A stretch of DNA of 64,000 nt, from the NCBI GenBank assembly GCA_002150815.3, contig NDFF03000212.1:1-64000 (forward strand), written 5' to 3'. Each line of letters opens with the position of its first letter. Within the stretch, counting starts at the first letter, position 1. The notes beneath the pieces were generated by a model. It was not told the DNA's origin. It did not search any database and worked only from the letters and a program-made list of their open reading frames with translations. Origin of the DNA: Grammothele lineata (lineage: Eukaryota; Basidiomycota; Agaricomycetes; Polyporales; Polyporaceae). Position numbers and translations under genes: made by a program. Of the stretch, positions 43,879 to 56,082 are shown piece after piece.

Positions 43879-46772
43879 ATGAGCACTCCCGCCTCAGTCC
43901 GTCGGCGCAGATCTCAGGTCTTCGTCGAGGTCCCGCCGTCTCCTCTTCACTCTACTGTATCTCGTTCCGGCGATCGTCCCGGCGCCGCCGTAGGCAACAC
44001 GCCGTTCAAGGCCGTTCCCGTCAACGTGGCTTCGCATTCCAGCGTGTCCGCTCGTTCTGCCAAGTTGAAGCGCAAGGCCGCGGACGACGCACAGAAGATG
44101 CAGAATGACCCAACCGAGCCGCAGCAGCCCCGCGCTAAGAAGCCCAAGACGGACTCCGCGGAGAACACCCCGGAGGCCGCAGTTAAGAAGTCTACTAAGG
44201 CCGCAAAGGAGCCTAAGAAGGTGGCCAAGGATGCGCCCGCAGAGGGAGATTCCGCTGAACCTAAGGGACCTCCGAGGAACTGCCATCAGTGCGCACGGCA
44301 GTTCGAGCAAGAGAGTGAGTAGTACTGGGTCGCGTCTTATTGGACACGTCTGACCATCTCGGGATGTGCAGACCTAGTCCAATGCACCGCCAAGCGCGTT
44401 AAGTCAGGACAACGCTGCGTTCACAAGTACTGTAGAGCATGCCTCCGCAACCGCTACGGTCGCGATATCGACCAAGTCAAGCAGACTTCTCCGGCGGCCG
44501 TCTCCAGTGATGAAAGGGCGAAGTATGCTGAAGGCGTCGATTATCTATTCCAGTAAGTCAATATCATATGGTTTTGGAGCTTGTCACTGACCATCTATCG
44601 TCTCAGGTGTCCATGCTGCACGGATAGTTGCAACTGTAGATTCTGTATGAAGAGGAAGGGACTGCCAGCTACGGGGTATGTTGTGCCACTTTCAATCACT
44701 GTGGTCGAAGACTTACGTGTCTCTAGCAACCTTCAACTTATCGCCCGAAAAGCTGCAAAGGAAGCAGCTGCTAACGATCCCACTGCCTCTACTGTACGTC
44801 TTCATTCACTTATTCATAAGATCAATCTAACGGAACGTAGGGCCCGTCTGCGAACAAGAAGTCTGCTAAGCCTAAGGCTCCCACCAAGGAGAAGGCGCAG
44901 AAACCGAAGCCGAAGGAGAAAGGATCTGCCAAGTTGAAGCCTCACGTCTTGGTGCCCCCGTCTCCCTACAAGACCGGTAAGGGGAAGGCTGGCCCTTCGA
45001 AGGCAGCTGCGGCCGAGCCCAAGGCTGCACCTGCTCCCGTTCCGGCGCCTCGGCCGCTACCGAAGCTCGTGTGGACCGCCCTTTCGACACCGCTGACGTT
45101 TGAAGGCGCGCTCGAACGGATCAATATCCGCGAGTTCCTCCTCCGTTTCGCCCACTTGGCCGATATCGCGAAGTCACATCTAGAAGAGCTTGAGGAACTC
45201 GCTACCGACGACCCTTACCTTGCGGTCTCGGACGGCGATAGCGACACGTCCGACGATGGTCCCGAGTTGGTCGGCTGGATCAGCGATACGGCCCTTAGGG
45301 CTATCCTCATTGGCCTCCTCACTCTCCTCTCCAAGGACGATGCCTTCCAAGAGGACGATGCTCCGTCTCCCTCTCTCACCAACGCCATTCATGCCGTCCG
45401 TGCTGCTGGCGCCAACCTGAACAAGATGTGGGCTGCGCTCGACACGCTCCGCTCCGAAGTCGATATCAACCTCCCAGATCCCCTTCCTCCCCCATCTAGC
45501 GCACATCGTCGCAGCACGCGCCGCGCTCAAGGGGGAGATAGCAGCACAGTCGTGTGTACCGCCCAGCTCGTCCCCGTTGTGGCGGCACTTACCGAAGCGG
45601 CGCTCTTTACGAGTGCGGTGCGGGAAGACTTTGAGCGCGCGGCGACACAGGAGAAGGAGCTCGCCCAGGCTGCACGCGAACTCAAGGCGGACGAGAAGGC
45701 GCGCTGGAAGGCGCTCAAAGCCAAGGAGCTTGAGGCGTCACACAAGGCCATGGCGAAGGACAAGGGCAAAGGCAAGGAGAAGGCCAAGCCAGACGAGAAG
45801 CCCTCGGGCAAGAAGGGCTGGAAGCTGAACAAGGAGCATCAGGCCGTCGTCGACGCCGCCCGTCCTGTTCACGAGGCTGCCCTCGCTACCTTCGACCATG
45901 CTCTTGCTCTTGCCTGTGCAGAGTGCATTCCGCGCCTCACTCCTCTCGGACGCGACCCCGATGGCCGCGTCTACTTCACGGTGACACCTGGGGTGTCTGA
46001 GCGTGAAGCTGCTCTCGACGTCCTCGAGGGTGGCTCAGGCGCGCTTAAGCTTGGACGGCGCCGCGGCGTCGTGGAGGAAGACGAACGCCGGCAGATGCAT
46101 CATTGGTCATGGTTCGTCGCTGTCTGGGGTCGCAAGCCAGAGGGCGCCGAAGTCGCGCGCGTCGAGGACACCGATGAGGATGACGCGGACGATGAAGACA
46201 AGCAGCAGAAGGACCTAGACGACGTGCGTTGGTGGGGCTTCTGGGACCCGGCAGAGATCGCGAAGCTCGCGGAATGGCACGCGGTCAAGCACGGGTTCGA
46301 CCTCGGCGCGAAGCGGGTCCGCAACGCGGAAGAGGACGCCGTCGTGCTTGACGAGGCCGAGGCTGACGTCGTCAAGATCCCCGCGACGACCACAGCCAAG
46401 GGCAAGGGCAAGGCTACGCGTGGACGTCCCTCGAACGTGAGCTCGGTTGCGAGCTCGAGGGCACGCACTGTGGACAGCTCAGACGACGATGACGACGATG
46501 AAGACAGGGGCGACGGCGATGAGGATAGAGACGGAGACATCCAGATGCGCGTGGACGAGCGCGGGGAGCCCTTGCCGACGCGGCGCGACATGCGCAAGCT
46601 TGCGCGGGGCTTGAAGGAGTATGCAGAGCTGCTTGAGTGGCGCGTCGGACGCGCGACCAAGGAGAAGGATGGCGAGAAGGGCGAGAAGGCCACTGCCGCT
46701 CCTGCCGCGATGGATAAGCGGAAGAGTATCGACAAAGCAAAAGCGATCGCTCCCTCGGCTTTCTACGGTTGA
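43879..46772 (+). CDS. CDCA7-type zinc-finger (4CXXC) protein
   Basis: Five exons (43879-44314, 44372-44552, 44607-44675, 44727-44793, 44841-46772) give 894 residues. After a basic, Lys/Pro-rich N-terminus the spliced product reads NCHQCARQF, LVQCTAKRV, CVHKYCRACLRNRYG, CPCCTDSCNCRFCMKRKGLPATG. This is the cysteine pattern of the CDCA7 / zf-4CXXC_R1 domain. In animals CDCA7 recruits the remodeller HELLS and recognises hemimethylated DNA. Downstream are LTFEGALERINIREFLLRF (a DDT-like or helical segment), Ala/Lys-rich coiled coils, a region with GRVYFTVTPG and MHHWSWFVAVWG resembling WHIM-type motifs, and Asp/Glu-rich tracts. This architecture (4CXXC plus DDT/WHIM-like segments) suggests a chromatin factor. 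The domain is seen directly; the partner is inferred. Confidence 0.87.
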
Positions 46773-47023
46773 CGCCTCCGGACACTTTAGATGCAGTTAT
46801 ATTTTGACGCTTAATCTCGTTTATGTTACACTGCGACCTACCCTTCACGTTTATGGTGCTGTTGGGCGCAACACTGACATTATGCATACCTACTACCTTA
46901 TACCGCCTGACGTTCGCATTGGAGATGCAACTAAATTACGACCATAGTACAGTGTACAAACAATGTTCATTATCTTGCTCCGTAATACGAGATCCTGTTC
47001 CTTTGCCAGTTCGTTCGCCAAAC
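46773..47023. other. Convergent 3' intergenic region
   Basis: Short spacer between the CDCA7-type and SWIM-finger genes; AT-rich, nothing else seen. Confidence 0.5.
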
Positions 47024-47645
47024 TCAACCAGTGACGGTGCACTGCCGCTCGATTAGTGACACAAGGTCGTTCATATCTACGGGCCGCTCGACGCATTTGT
47101 GCAGTCGTTGGGCGAGCAGCGTGGCCAGGACGTGTTTACACTGTAGATGAATGAATGGTTAGCAATGCATTCTAAGCGCATATATCGACGGTTTGGGGGC
47201 TTACCATGAGCTGAGTGTCGGACAACAGCACAGTGTAAGCGTACGCAGGGCAAGTGCAGTACGCTAATGAGCAGCCATCCCCGGAAGAGGGTAGCCCCGG
47301 GAAGACAGTGTATGTCGCGGTGGAACCTAACACTTCATATTGTGGCCTGCCCCATGGAGTGTTGTACTTGATGACTAGTCAGGGCAGTCAGAAAGAGGGC
47401 AAGACGGGAGCACACGGAGTGCCATGGACTCGGTGCTCACCGCTATCCCGATCGATCAAATCGAGAGCTCCAAGAAGCAGCGTTTCTGAGAAGAAGAAAC
47501 GCAGCTTATGAAGAGATTCGTCGACTAAGGCGAAGCGGTAAGTAAGGTGGCTAGACCGACCTTGAAATCGGAGGCACTCACAGGTGGCTTCACTGAACCC
47601 GTCCAAGACCTGCTGCAAGATTTTCCAGACCTCTGCGTGCGACAT
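47024..47645 (-). CDS. SWIM-type zinc-finger protein, SWS1/ZSWIM7-like
   Basis: Four exons (47645-47582, 47524-47441, 47374-47205, 47140-47024) give about 144 residues. Spliced motifs: MSHAEVWKILQQVL, FDESLHKLRFFFSETLLLGALDLIDRDSV, YNTPWGRPQYEVLGS, YTVFPG, then CTCPAYAYTVLLSDTQLM and CKHVLATLLAQRL. The CxC...CKH pattern is the SWIM zinc finger, and the length and flanking residues match Sws1 (S. pombe), Shu2 and ZSWIM7. These form the Shu complex with a RAD51 paralogue and promote Rad51 filament assembly during homologous recombination. Nuclear. Divergent from TRM11 with 235 bp between starts. Small exons make the gene easy to miss in frame-based annotation. Confidence 0.88.
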
Positions 47646-47880
47646 ATATCGCTAGTTTCTTAACGCATCATACAGAAAATTTTGGTGTCCAGTTTATGGG
47701 GCGAGGGGCCCACGCTGCAGGTGGTTCGGGTTCAAGTCGTTGTGTGTTCCCAAAACGGTGTGTTCAAAGGGCGCTTGACATATGCGACACAGCCACAGGA
47801 GAGGAGACCCCGGAAACTCAACTACAAGGTCGCAACTTGCCTTTTGACCACGAACACTCTGCATAGCGCCGTTCTAAGAA
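47646..47880. promoter_or_regulatory. Bidirectional SWS1/TRM11 promoter
   Basis: 235 bp between divergent starts; no clear known box recognised. Confidence 0.45.
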
Positions 47881-49788
47881 ATGCTCACCGAATATCTCTT
47901 TGTTTTCGCGCAGGTACACGATGAATTCAGGATCCCAGAGCTGCGCTCGGTGGCAGAGCTCCATGGTTTTGAGATAAATTTTCCTTCAGACTCGGATACA
48001 TCGCGCCCATTCATGATCCTCCAGCTTGAAAACGAGGAGCACGCCCGTTTGTTGGCTCGGAGATGTATCTTGATAAGGTCGGTTGTTCCTTCGTCATCTG
48101 CATGCTCCCCATTCGCTGATCGGTATGTGGCCTAGATACGTCTGCGAGTTCTATGCGCGCGGCACATCTTATGATGAACTGCATGAGCGAAATCATTTAC
48201 AAAAGCCAAGATGGGAGAAGTACTACGAGGACACATCGTTCAAATTTCTTGTCACCGCCTTCAACCATACCGTACCACAGTGGCGCCAGAGAGATGTGGT
48301 GGAGAGCTTCTCCTATATGGATTTCCAGGGCAAAATCGACATGAAGAATCCTGATATCACCTTGGTCGTTTTTGAGGAATGTCGGTATATGTTTCGAAGC
48401 TCCTATGGGACGATGTATGCTTACTCAATGCATCAGATCCGGATAAGCGTGGGACGACTCGGGAAAGGACCGAAGGCGATGGTAACTTTGATGAAGTTTG
48501 GTTCGGCAGGTTGGTGCGTTTGTGCTTTGTCTTCGTATATTCATCAAATCTGAAGAAATTACTATAATATAGCTCGAGCTAGGCACGGCGCGGCCGCTTG
48601 CGAAAACTTTTGACGTTAAGAAACGCGTCTACTACGGTAACACGAGCATGGAAGCAGAGATGTCGCTGCTTATGGCAAACCAGACACTCGTAAGCCGGTT
48701 TTCTCACTTATACGGGGGAGTCAAAATTGAAGCGAGGTATCTAGGCATCTCCCGGAAAACTGATCTATGATCCCTTTATTGGAACGGGAAGTATGGCTTA
48801 TGTGAGTTTTGTCCAATGTATTCTCTTTGATTTTGTTCTCAACTACTCTGCAGACTACTGCTTACTTCGGTGCGCTCGTATTCGGTTCAGACATCGATGG
48901 TCGGCAAATGCGAGGAAAAGGTACGTTTCCTAGCCTAGATCAAGTTTCTAGGGGCTGAACCTTTAACCCTATCCTTGTAGCGAAGCCCCCAGGAATCATC
49001 CGTGCAGCAGCGCAGTATGGGGTTGCAAGCCGCATTGCGGACCTCTGCACATTCGACGTTACACAGAACCCCTGGCGGTGCGGTGAACTTTTTGACGCGA
49101 TCGTCACCGATCCTCCTTGTGAATAAATATCGTCATACATGAGGAACGCTTGCAGCTCACTTCTAACGTCTCTAGATGGCGTTCGCGCAGGGGCAAAGCG
49201 CCTCGGGCGCAAGACCAATCGCCTGCCCCGCGATGGTCCCCCGCCTGCCCACGTAGAACGACCGTAAGTTTCTCCTTTTACTTGATTTCTTCTCAATCCC
49301 TGACAAAGACGTCATGCGTGGCAGAGACGACCAGCCGTACATTCCTCCCACAAGACCGTACGAGCTCTCTGAACTCGCGCGTGACCTGGTCCTTCTCTCT
49401 CGCTACCTCCTGCGCCCACGCGGGCGGCTCGTTTTCTTCCTGCCAACGGTCACGGACGAGTACGCAGAGCTTGATATCCATACCATGCTATGTGATGGCA
49501 TGGAGCTCGTCGCTAACTCGCTCCAACATTTCGGCTCGTGGGGGCGAAGAGTACGTGCTTTCCCGTCGCTTTTGCAAGGAAATATCTGTGTTGAGCATTG
49601 GATCCATGCAGCTTATCACGATCCAAAAGACAACGACGGAGAAGTATCCGCCACCGACTTTCGACCCTGCCCATGCCGTGACGGAGAATGTAACCGCAGC
49701 GGCGCACGTCCCGGCACACAAGGATTTCCGGCAGAAGTACTTCCAGGGCTTCAAAAGAGAGGAAGAAGTTACAGGATCGGAAGGATGA
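47881..49788 (+). CDS. TRM11: tRNA (guanine(10)-N2)-methyltransferase
   Basis: About nine exons beginning 47881-48077, 48136-48380, 48437-48513, 48573-48689. The product starts MLTEYLFVFAQVHDEFR and contains the THUMP-like N-terminal half (PELRSVAELHG). The spliced segment FDVKKRVYYGNTSMEAEMSL follows, then motif I YDPFIGTGSMAY, GSDIDGRQMRGK, and motif IV DPPYGVRAG, which bind S-adenosylmethionine and the target guanine. RGRLVFFLPT and FRQKYFQGFKREE close the protein. Trm11 with Trm112 makes m2G10 in cytosolic tRNAs. Two donors are GTCGGT, weaker than the usual GTRNGT. The frame is intact to the stop at 49788. Confidence 0.92.
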
Positions 49789-50208
49789 TCATGATAGCAC
49801 ATAGTTCCGTAACATATTGCAGATTGTATCATCGAGGAATACAAAGGCAATAATGCCGGGTATCATGTCATGGACGTAAGGAAGGATATTTCGTAAAGAA
49901 AGCTGATCACAACAAGTCGAAGTGCAGTAGCGATGGTGAAGTTTGCACTTGACCCCGAGTGCCTCCCTAACACCTGCATGCGCCAAACCACAGCATTGTG
50001 AGTATAAATAGGGCAGTCTCAATAGAACACAGAACTTGGATTAGAAACATGTAGTAGAATAAACCACGGGGTCCACGAAAGGAACAACACGAGAGCATCG
50101 AAAGCGAATGTCGAGAAAGCTATAGTGATGAAAGGAATAAGTCACAAAGTCCGAGGTAGATACGTAACAGGTCAGGTTCTTAATCCAGATTGCGCTTTTG
50201 GGGTATCC
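49789..50208. other. Convergent 3' intergenic region
   Basis: Between TRM11 and the AlkB-like gene; AT-richer, no gene seen. Confidence 0.5.
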
Positions 50209-53200
50209 CTAGTGCTGGTTGGCACGGCCGATGTAACGAGCAGTTGCGGCAATTCGGAAGTTGAGTGGGACAACGGTATGTCTGTGTCATGCCTACGATT
50301 AACAGATCGCTCGCCGAAGAGGCAATGGTTAGCTTACTCGTAGTACTCTTGTATAGCAGCGCCATCCATGATCAAGACGTCGCCCTGGTATGACGTTAGT
50401 CTTGTTTCTCCAAATGTAGTCTTACAATATCGAGGGAGCCGACGCACGTGTTTCAGGAAGAGTGTCAGTGCATTATTCGACATGCTGGTCCCCTTATCGG
50501 CCCGGTATTTCTTCAACGGTCGGAAATACATCTGCGCGGACGATCCAAGCGATAGAGACGCAACGCGCCCTCCCAGCCCGACCTCAGCGTCGCTGTGGAA
50601 CTATACAGTGCGCATACAGTTAGCGGCGTGACTTGGAAGGATTCACGGAAGGCAACACGACATACAGCCATCTTCTGCTGTTCCATGTACGCTGCGCTTA
50701 ACACCTCGTTGAAGTGATAGTCTTTATTAACGACGAGCTCCATCCGAGCTTGAATCAAGTTACGCGCTTTTACAACCGCGGAGGGTGCGGCGCCGAAGGG
50801 GATTGTGTTCGCCGTCCCTCCGACATACTGGATGACGCGAATGCTTAGCAGTGCAGCATGCACACACTTCGGGTGGATAACTTACCTTGTATGGCTCTCC
50901 CGCTGATAGGAGCACGCAAAGCACGCTGATTCAGCGACTTTCATGACAAGATGCTACGAGGTACGCACTGTTCTGTGAGAAGTAGTTTGTCAACAGCTCT
51001 CCTCGACACTGATGGCTTCTCAGGGGCCATCTTCGGAATTGGAGCTCTCCCGACTTGGCCTGGAGTTGATACTCTTCGAAGATCTGGTCGGCCTCTTGGT
51101 TGATGAGGCTAGAGCCGCTGATCAGGTATATGCGTCCCCTAAAAGGACTCAATGTCAGATCGAAATGACAACAGAAGAGAGATGCGGCTAAGCTCCCCCA
51201 CCTATTGTGAGGAAGGATGTATACGTGATAATGGACGAAATAGTCTCCAAATCTGCACGCAGGTGGTTTGGAGACGATGATACCTATTCGGAAGCAGCTG
51301 AGTCAGCAACCTGCTCAGCGTGCGGGGCACAAGCGTGCGCACCAGAATCCGCTGCGAGACGATGGGGAACGACTTGAGAACCATGCTGGCCCCAGAACTC
51401 CTGCGGTAACACGGCCTTGCCCTGGACGGGACATGTAGCCTGCACTCAGAATCGTTAATACGATGGGGTCAACACGAGGTTCGTGTAACAGTCATCACCT
51501 TGCAGTTTTGGCACTCCCAATACTGCCATTTGAATCTGAGACACGTCGTCAACACACACAGCTCCAGGCCGAGCCGCTGCCCCGGCAACAGAGACCATCG
51601 TACCTGCATGACAGCCGTCCGCAGCTCTTGCAGTGCCAGCCTTTGGCAAACCTACTGCTTGTGACTATCCCGGGGGTAGCGTCGACAACGGGGAGTGTCG
51701 GCCTGATGTCCTCCAACTGCTCATGATTGCACCTCGCGGAGGCGTGGAGGAATGCATCCGAATACGAAAGGGCGTCGTCCGGTGCAATGTCGCCATTGGG
51801 CAAGCGCCAGAACGCGCTGCATGTTGGTTGGAGACACATCCAGCCCTGCGCGTAGACTACTGGAGAGTGCGCTTTGCAGGTGTGGCATGGACGGTAGAGT
51901 GCGAACTTGTCCGAGGCAGGGGGAGAACCCATGTTGGAGCAGGGATTCGTAGACGCATCGGCCGAGGAGCTCCCTGTGGATGGAGAGGAACCTGGGGTCT
52001 CGATCCACCAGGGAGCAGGCTGCTTTTCGCACCATTCAAAGGCGAACTTCCAGCGGACGACAAAGCCGTGGCCGTTGTCGTCTGGCTGCCTCTCAGCTGG
52101 CCGCAGTACAACGTCAGCTGTTTGTATGCGGTGTAGCTCTACGGGAGGTACGCTCACCCCACGCGTGTGCGATGTGGTAGAAGCCAAGAACGACATAGGT
52201 GCAGTCAGGCTTCGACGTGAGATCGTATGGGAACAGCGCGTAGCGGTCATCGATCAGGAGCGCCACAGGTCGCTGCATCTGGTGGGTACGGAGAAGAGCG
52301 CGGACGGACTTGTCATCGGCGAGTTGGTCAGACGCCTGGCGGACGCTCGCCTGCCCGTTATTGCTATGGAGACTTTCGGCCTTCCCGCCACTATACGATA
52401 CCCTATCCTTTAGCGCATAGATAAGAAGGCATAATTAAAGAGGTCAACGTACCCGTGGGAGATGATGAGGCGTCCATCTCGAGCGAATACGTCGCGGCTA
52501 CAACATTCTTCAGTACTGCTTTCCACAACCTCGGTAAAGGCTCATCACTCGCCTTGCTGAGAACGCACCGAGAAGGTATCCTCGGACAATGTCACTGTTT
52601 GAATACACTCCAGAGTGGTAGCTTCTAAACCAGTCGAACGATTCGCAGACCTCCTGCCGAGACTGCATTCGTTGTCAGCCAAATCGTGATGGGACAGTTC
52701 CTTAGCATGTAACGATGCACGCACCTTCGCCCAGATGATGGGCTGCGTCATGAGCGGACGCTTCGGTGTCGTGGTCCGCGGGACGGGTCTTGGAACGCGC
52801 GTACCCACAGGGTTTGGGGTCAAACCCATTGCAGCAGAGACGGATGAACATCTCGGAACAGGTATAGCGACAGGTGTACCCGACCACACCCCTGGAAGGC
52901 GAGGTATCGATGGCTGTTCGACCGCCATGCAAATCCCAGGAGCGGACACGACAGCGCACGGCTGGGCCTGCACGCTCTCGTCCTCGCCATCTTGTGGTGT
53001 TCGCGGCGCGACAGCGAGCGGTACGTCGTCCTCGTCGTCGGAATCGGGAGGACCGTCTTGATCGTGGGGTACCGGTCCCCACTCTTCAGCAGGCGGTACG
53101 GTGTTGTTGAGACACACGCTGCCCTCTTCACCAGCTTGCTTGAGGACCATGCCCATTTCCACCATATTTGCCGGTGATCCAAGCGTCGAAGACTTAGGGA

Positions 53201-55548
53201 GAGGCACGCTGCGGGCCTTCCTAGAGATCTTGCTCCCTGACGTCCCCTTAGGGATCTTGATCGTCACGCGAGGGGCGCCGGAGAGCGCGGATGCGCCATC
53301 CGCTGGAACCGCCGTCGAAGCGGAATCAGGAAGCGCGATGTCTACTTCAGCATCTGCCGCCTTCCGCTTGCGCCTTCGCGCCTTCTGCACGCTCACCACG
53401 TCCACGCCCTCTTCGACAGGTGTCTGGCTCGCGCGAGGACCGGTGCGCCGCGCGACTTGTGTCGACATCGCGTTGACCAGTGCATCGATCGGGTTGGAAG
53501 CCGTAGGACCGCCGTCGGCACCCCGCCGCTTCTTGGCGGGCGGCGCGGGTGAGTCGGGATTCTGCGCGAGCGCACCGGGTTTCTTGATCCCCTTGCCCCT
53601 CCCTTTACGCGTGGTCGCAGCCCCCGCAGTGCCTTGGACTTGCGGTTTCTTTATGCCGCCGACCTGTGGTTTCTTGATCCCTTGCCCGACCAGGGGTTTC
53701 TTAATCCCCTTGGGTGCCGCAGCGCCTCCGGCCTGTACCGTACTAGTAGAGGTCTCTACGGGCTTGTCAGAGGCGGGCACGGAGACGTGGGGCGGAACAT
53801 CCTGGCCGCGCTCGCCATCGCCGCCCGTCATTGGATCGTCCTTCTCAGACACAGAAGGCCCGCGCGGCTTCGTCTTCTTCCTGTGCGGCTCCGCGCTCGC
53901 CACCGTAGCTCCGTCGATGAGCTCGGTGATGTCCTCGTCCGCACCACGCTTCGACTGCGCGCGACGGTGGTAGGTCGTCTCGCCCTTCACGAGGGCGGAG
54001 AGCCGTTCCGCGTTTGCTGCGCTGCGAGGGTGACGTTCGCGAGGAGGGAGTGGGTCGCGGTCGGCTTGGGAGGCCCGCGGTTTCCTGCCGCGGACTCTGG
54101 GCGCCTCAGGGGTAGGCAGAGCAACAGCGGTGTCTGACGAAGACGAGGCGCGAGTGTCGGCGGAAGATGGGGAAGTCGCGGGGGTAGAGGGTGGGGAAGC
54201 CACAATGGTGGCAGATGGGGAAGCCGCGGAGGTTGGAGACTCGGAATTGTGGGTATCTTCTTCCATACGATGCAAGTCCTTTTTGAAATCTGAGTGAGTA
54301 GAGCGTATTCGAACGGTGGAATTGAGAGGAAGGTACCTCGTGGGGAGAGTGGGGATGGGCGGAACTTGGAGGGCCATCTTCCTCAGGAGGCTTGGAATTT
54401 ATGTCCTCGCCAGTCGCTGGTTCCGTGGGAGTGGATGTGAAACTTTCAGCAGAAGCAACGTCAGCCAAAAGTTGGAGAGGTCCGTCGACGCTGACGCTGT
54501 TACATAAACTGTCAGACACAAAGCTTATATGGGTGGTGGTTGAAATTGCCGCAGCGGAGACATCGCAGTTCGCTGTGGTCGTCGCCAAACCAGCTTGGGA
54601 ATAGGCCTTGCGCGATTTGCGCAGGGAACGACGAGTCTTAGAGTTTCGGCCATGGACTCGACCCGGGGGGTCCTGCGAGAACATGAATAGGTTCACAAAT
54701 GTTCATAGGGGATCTAGAAAACAACATACCTCTCGAAGAGGATCAGAGGGAACGGCATCCGCCTTCTGAGTAATCTTCGCGCTCACGCTGTCCACGACGG
54801 TGGAACTTGTGGCAGGTATAGAAGAGCGGGTCAAGGGCTGCTGCGAATTGTCCACGCCGTCGCTGCCGCTTAGCCTTTCGGGCCCGAGGACAACGGCGGC
54901 GGTCGAAGTCGTCGCCTCACCGGCGTCAGATCGAAGGTGGTCCGACTGGCGGGAGCTTCGGCCATATGTGCGTATAGGCTTCTTCTTAGGTGCCTTGACA
55001 ACGTCATGAGCCTCCACGCTCTCCGGCTCGTACGGGATACTTGGACGGATATCGGGTATTTCGTACACATAACGGAGCCGTTTACGCTCGTTGATGACAA
55101 CCTTCCCCGCACTGTCGCGGTTCCGCCCCTCGGTCTTCTCCTTGACATCGGAATAGAGTGCCCAGTAAAACTTCACGAAAATCACTATGAACTCCAGCGA
55201 GCCAGGTTCGTCGACGGGGACATGGCGGACTTCCGGTCGGGTATCGCACCTGGTGTCGAATACCCGCAGCACCCATTCCTCGGCAGCACTGCGTAGCTAC
55301 AATCGTAGCGTGTAAAAGCAATCGGAGGTGGCGATTAGTAGCGCACACGCGAGCGGATGTCGTGGTAATGCGCATACCTCATCGTCCCGCTGAATATCCT
55401 CCGCCAACTTCGTGATCCATTCCGTATGTTTCTCTCGACGCTTCGCACCGTACGCTTGGGCTTCAAAGCAACTCAAGAAGGGTTCTTGTCCCAGCAGAGA
55501 CTCATCGCGCCAGTTCTTGGGGACCTGCAGACGTAGCGGTGTCGCCAT
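50209..55548 (-). CDS. Long AlkB-like 2OG-Fe(II) dioxygenase with zinc fingers
   Basis: Minus-strand gene; first exons 55548-55378, 55296-54730, 54672-54337, 54278-52725, 52662-52553 (followed by a GC-AG intron), 52497-52453, 52390-52158, then several more, stop at 50209. The reading frame runs uninterrupted through all junctions I could place. The first roughly 880 residues are mostly Ser/Pro/Lys low complexity with four GIKKP motifs; the extreme N-terminus has a short ordered part. A conserved block RQEVCESFDWFRSYHSG...GRLIISHGGGKAES starts at 52662. Next come a treble-clef-like finger (CHTCKAHSPVVYAQGWMC..C), a second finger (GWHCKSCGRLSCR..WECQNC), and the AlkB jelly roll: LTNYFSQNS, FHSDAE (Fe-binding His, Asp), VASLSLGS, GDVLIMDG, YYEHTVVP (distal His), NFRIAATAR (2OG-binding Arg). 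AlkB enzymes demethylate DNA or RNA bases; substrate unknown. The low-complexity half might be a separate gene, but no stop or promoter separates it. Confidence 0.78.
53577..53711 (-). repeat. Four GIKKP-coding repeats
   Basis: Within the N-terminal low-complexity part of the AlkB-like protein, the pentapeptide GIKKP occurs four times (codons near 53702, 53680, 53656 and 53590), three of them tightly spaced. Confidence 0.85.
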
Positions 55549-56082
55549 TGCCCCGGCTCTTGCGGGCGAGCCGACGGTTGCAGGCGGCGAGGGTATCGAG
55601 GAACAGTGGACAAGAACAAGGGAACGATCAATCCATGGACATGTCTATGGCGGAGTTCACACACAACGGAACGAAGCTGAGTTTTGAACAGCAGCGGTCC
55701 GCGGAGGTACAAGGGTCGGGCCACACGACCCTGACTTCGCCCTGGGAACCGATTTCACTCTTGCGGCGGCGCTCCTGCGGCGGCTACTACATAGGTTGCC
55801 TTGGTTCTACGCTGCAGCTCAGGATCTCATAGTTCATGATGGTGAACACCCGTCTAACGCCATATCATGGCACGAAAGGTACAACTTCAACGAGGGTTTG
55901 ACAAGTGGGGAGGATTCGGACTATATGCGTTACCATGGCTTACTCTTATTGAGAGCGAGAGGTTCGCATGTCCCGCACTCCATCCTTCTGACGCCCGCGA
56001 AACGGCGTGCAGACGAGTAAATCCCACCAGCATCCGCAACAAACTCTATGCTACGGCCGGGACAGACAGAAATGGGACGACT
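55549..56082. other. Intergenic, promoter side of AlkB-like gene
   Basis: No gene supported. Lies between the start of the AlkB-like gene and the stop of the ATP synthase delta gene, which is on the same strand. Confidence 0.45.
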
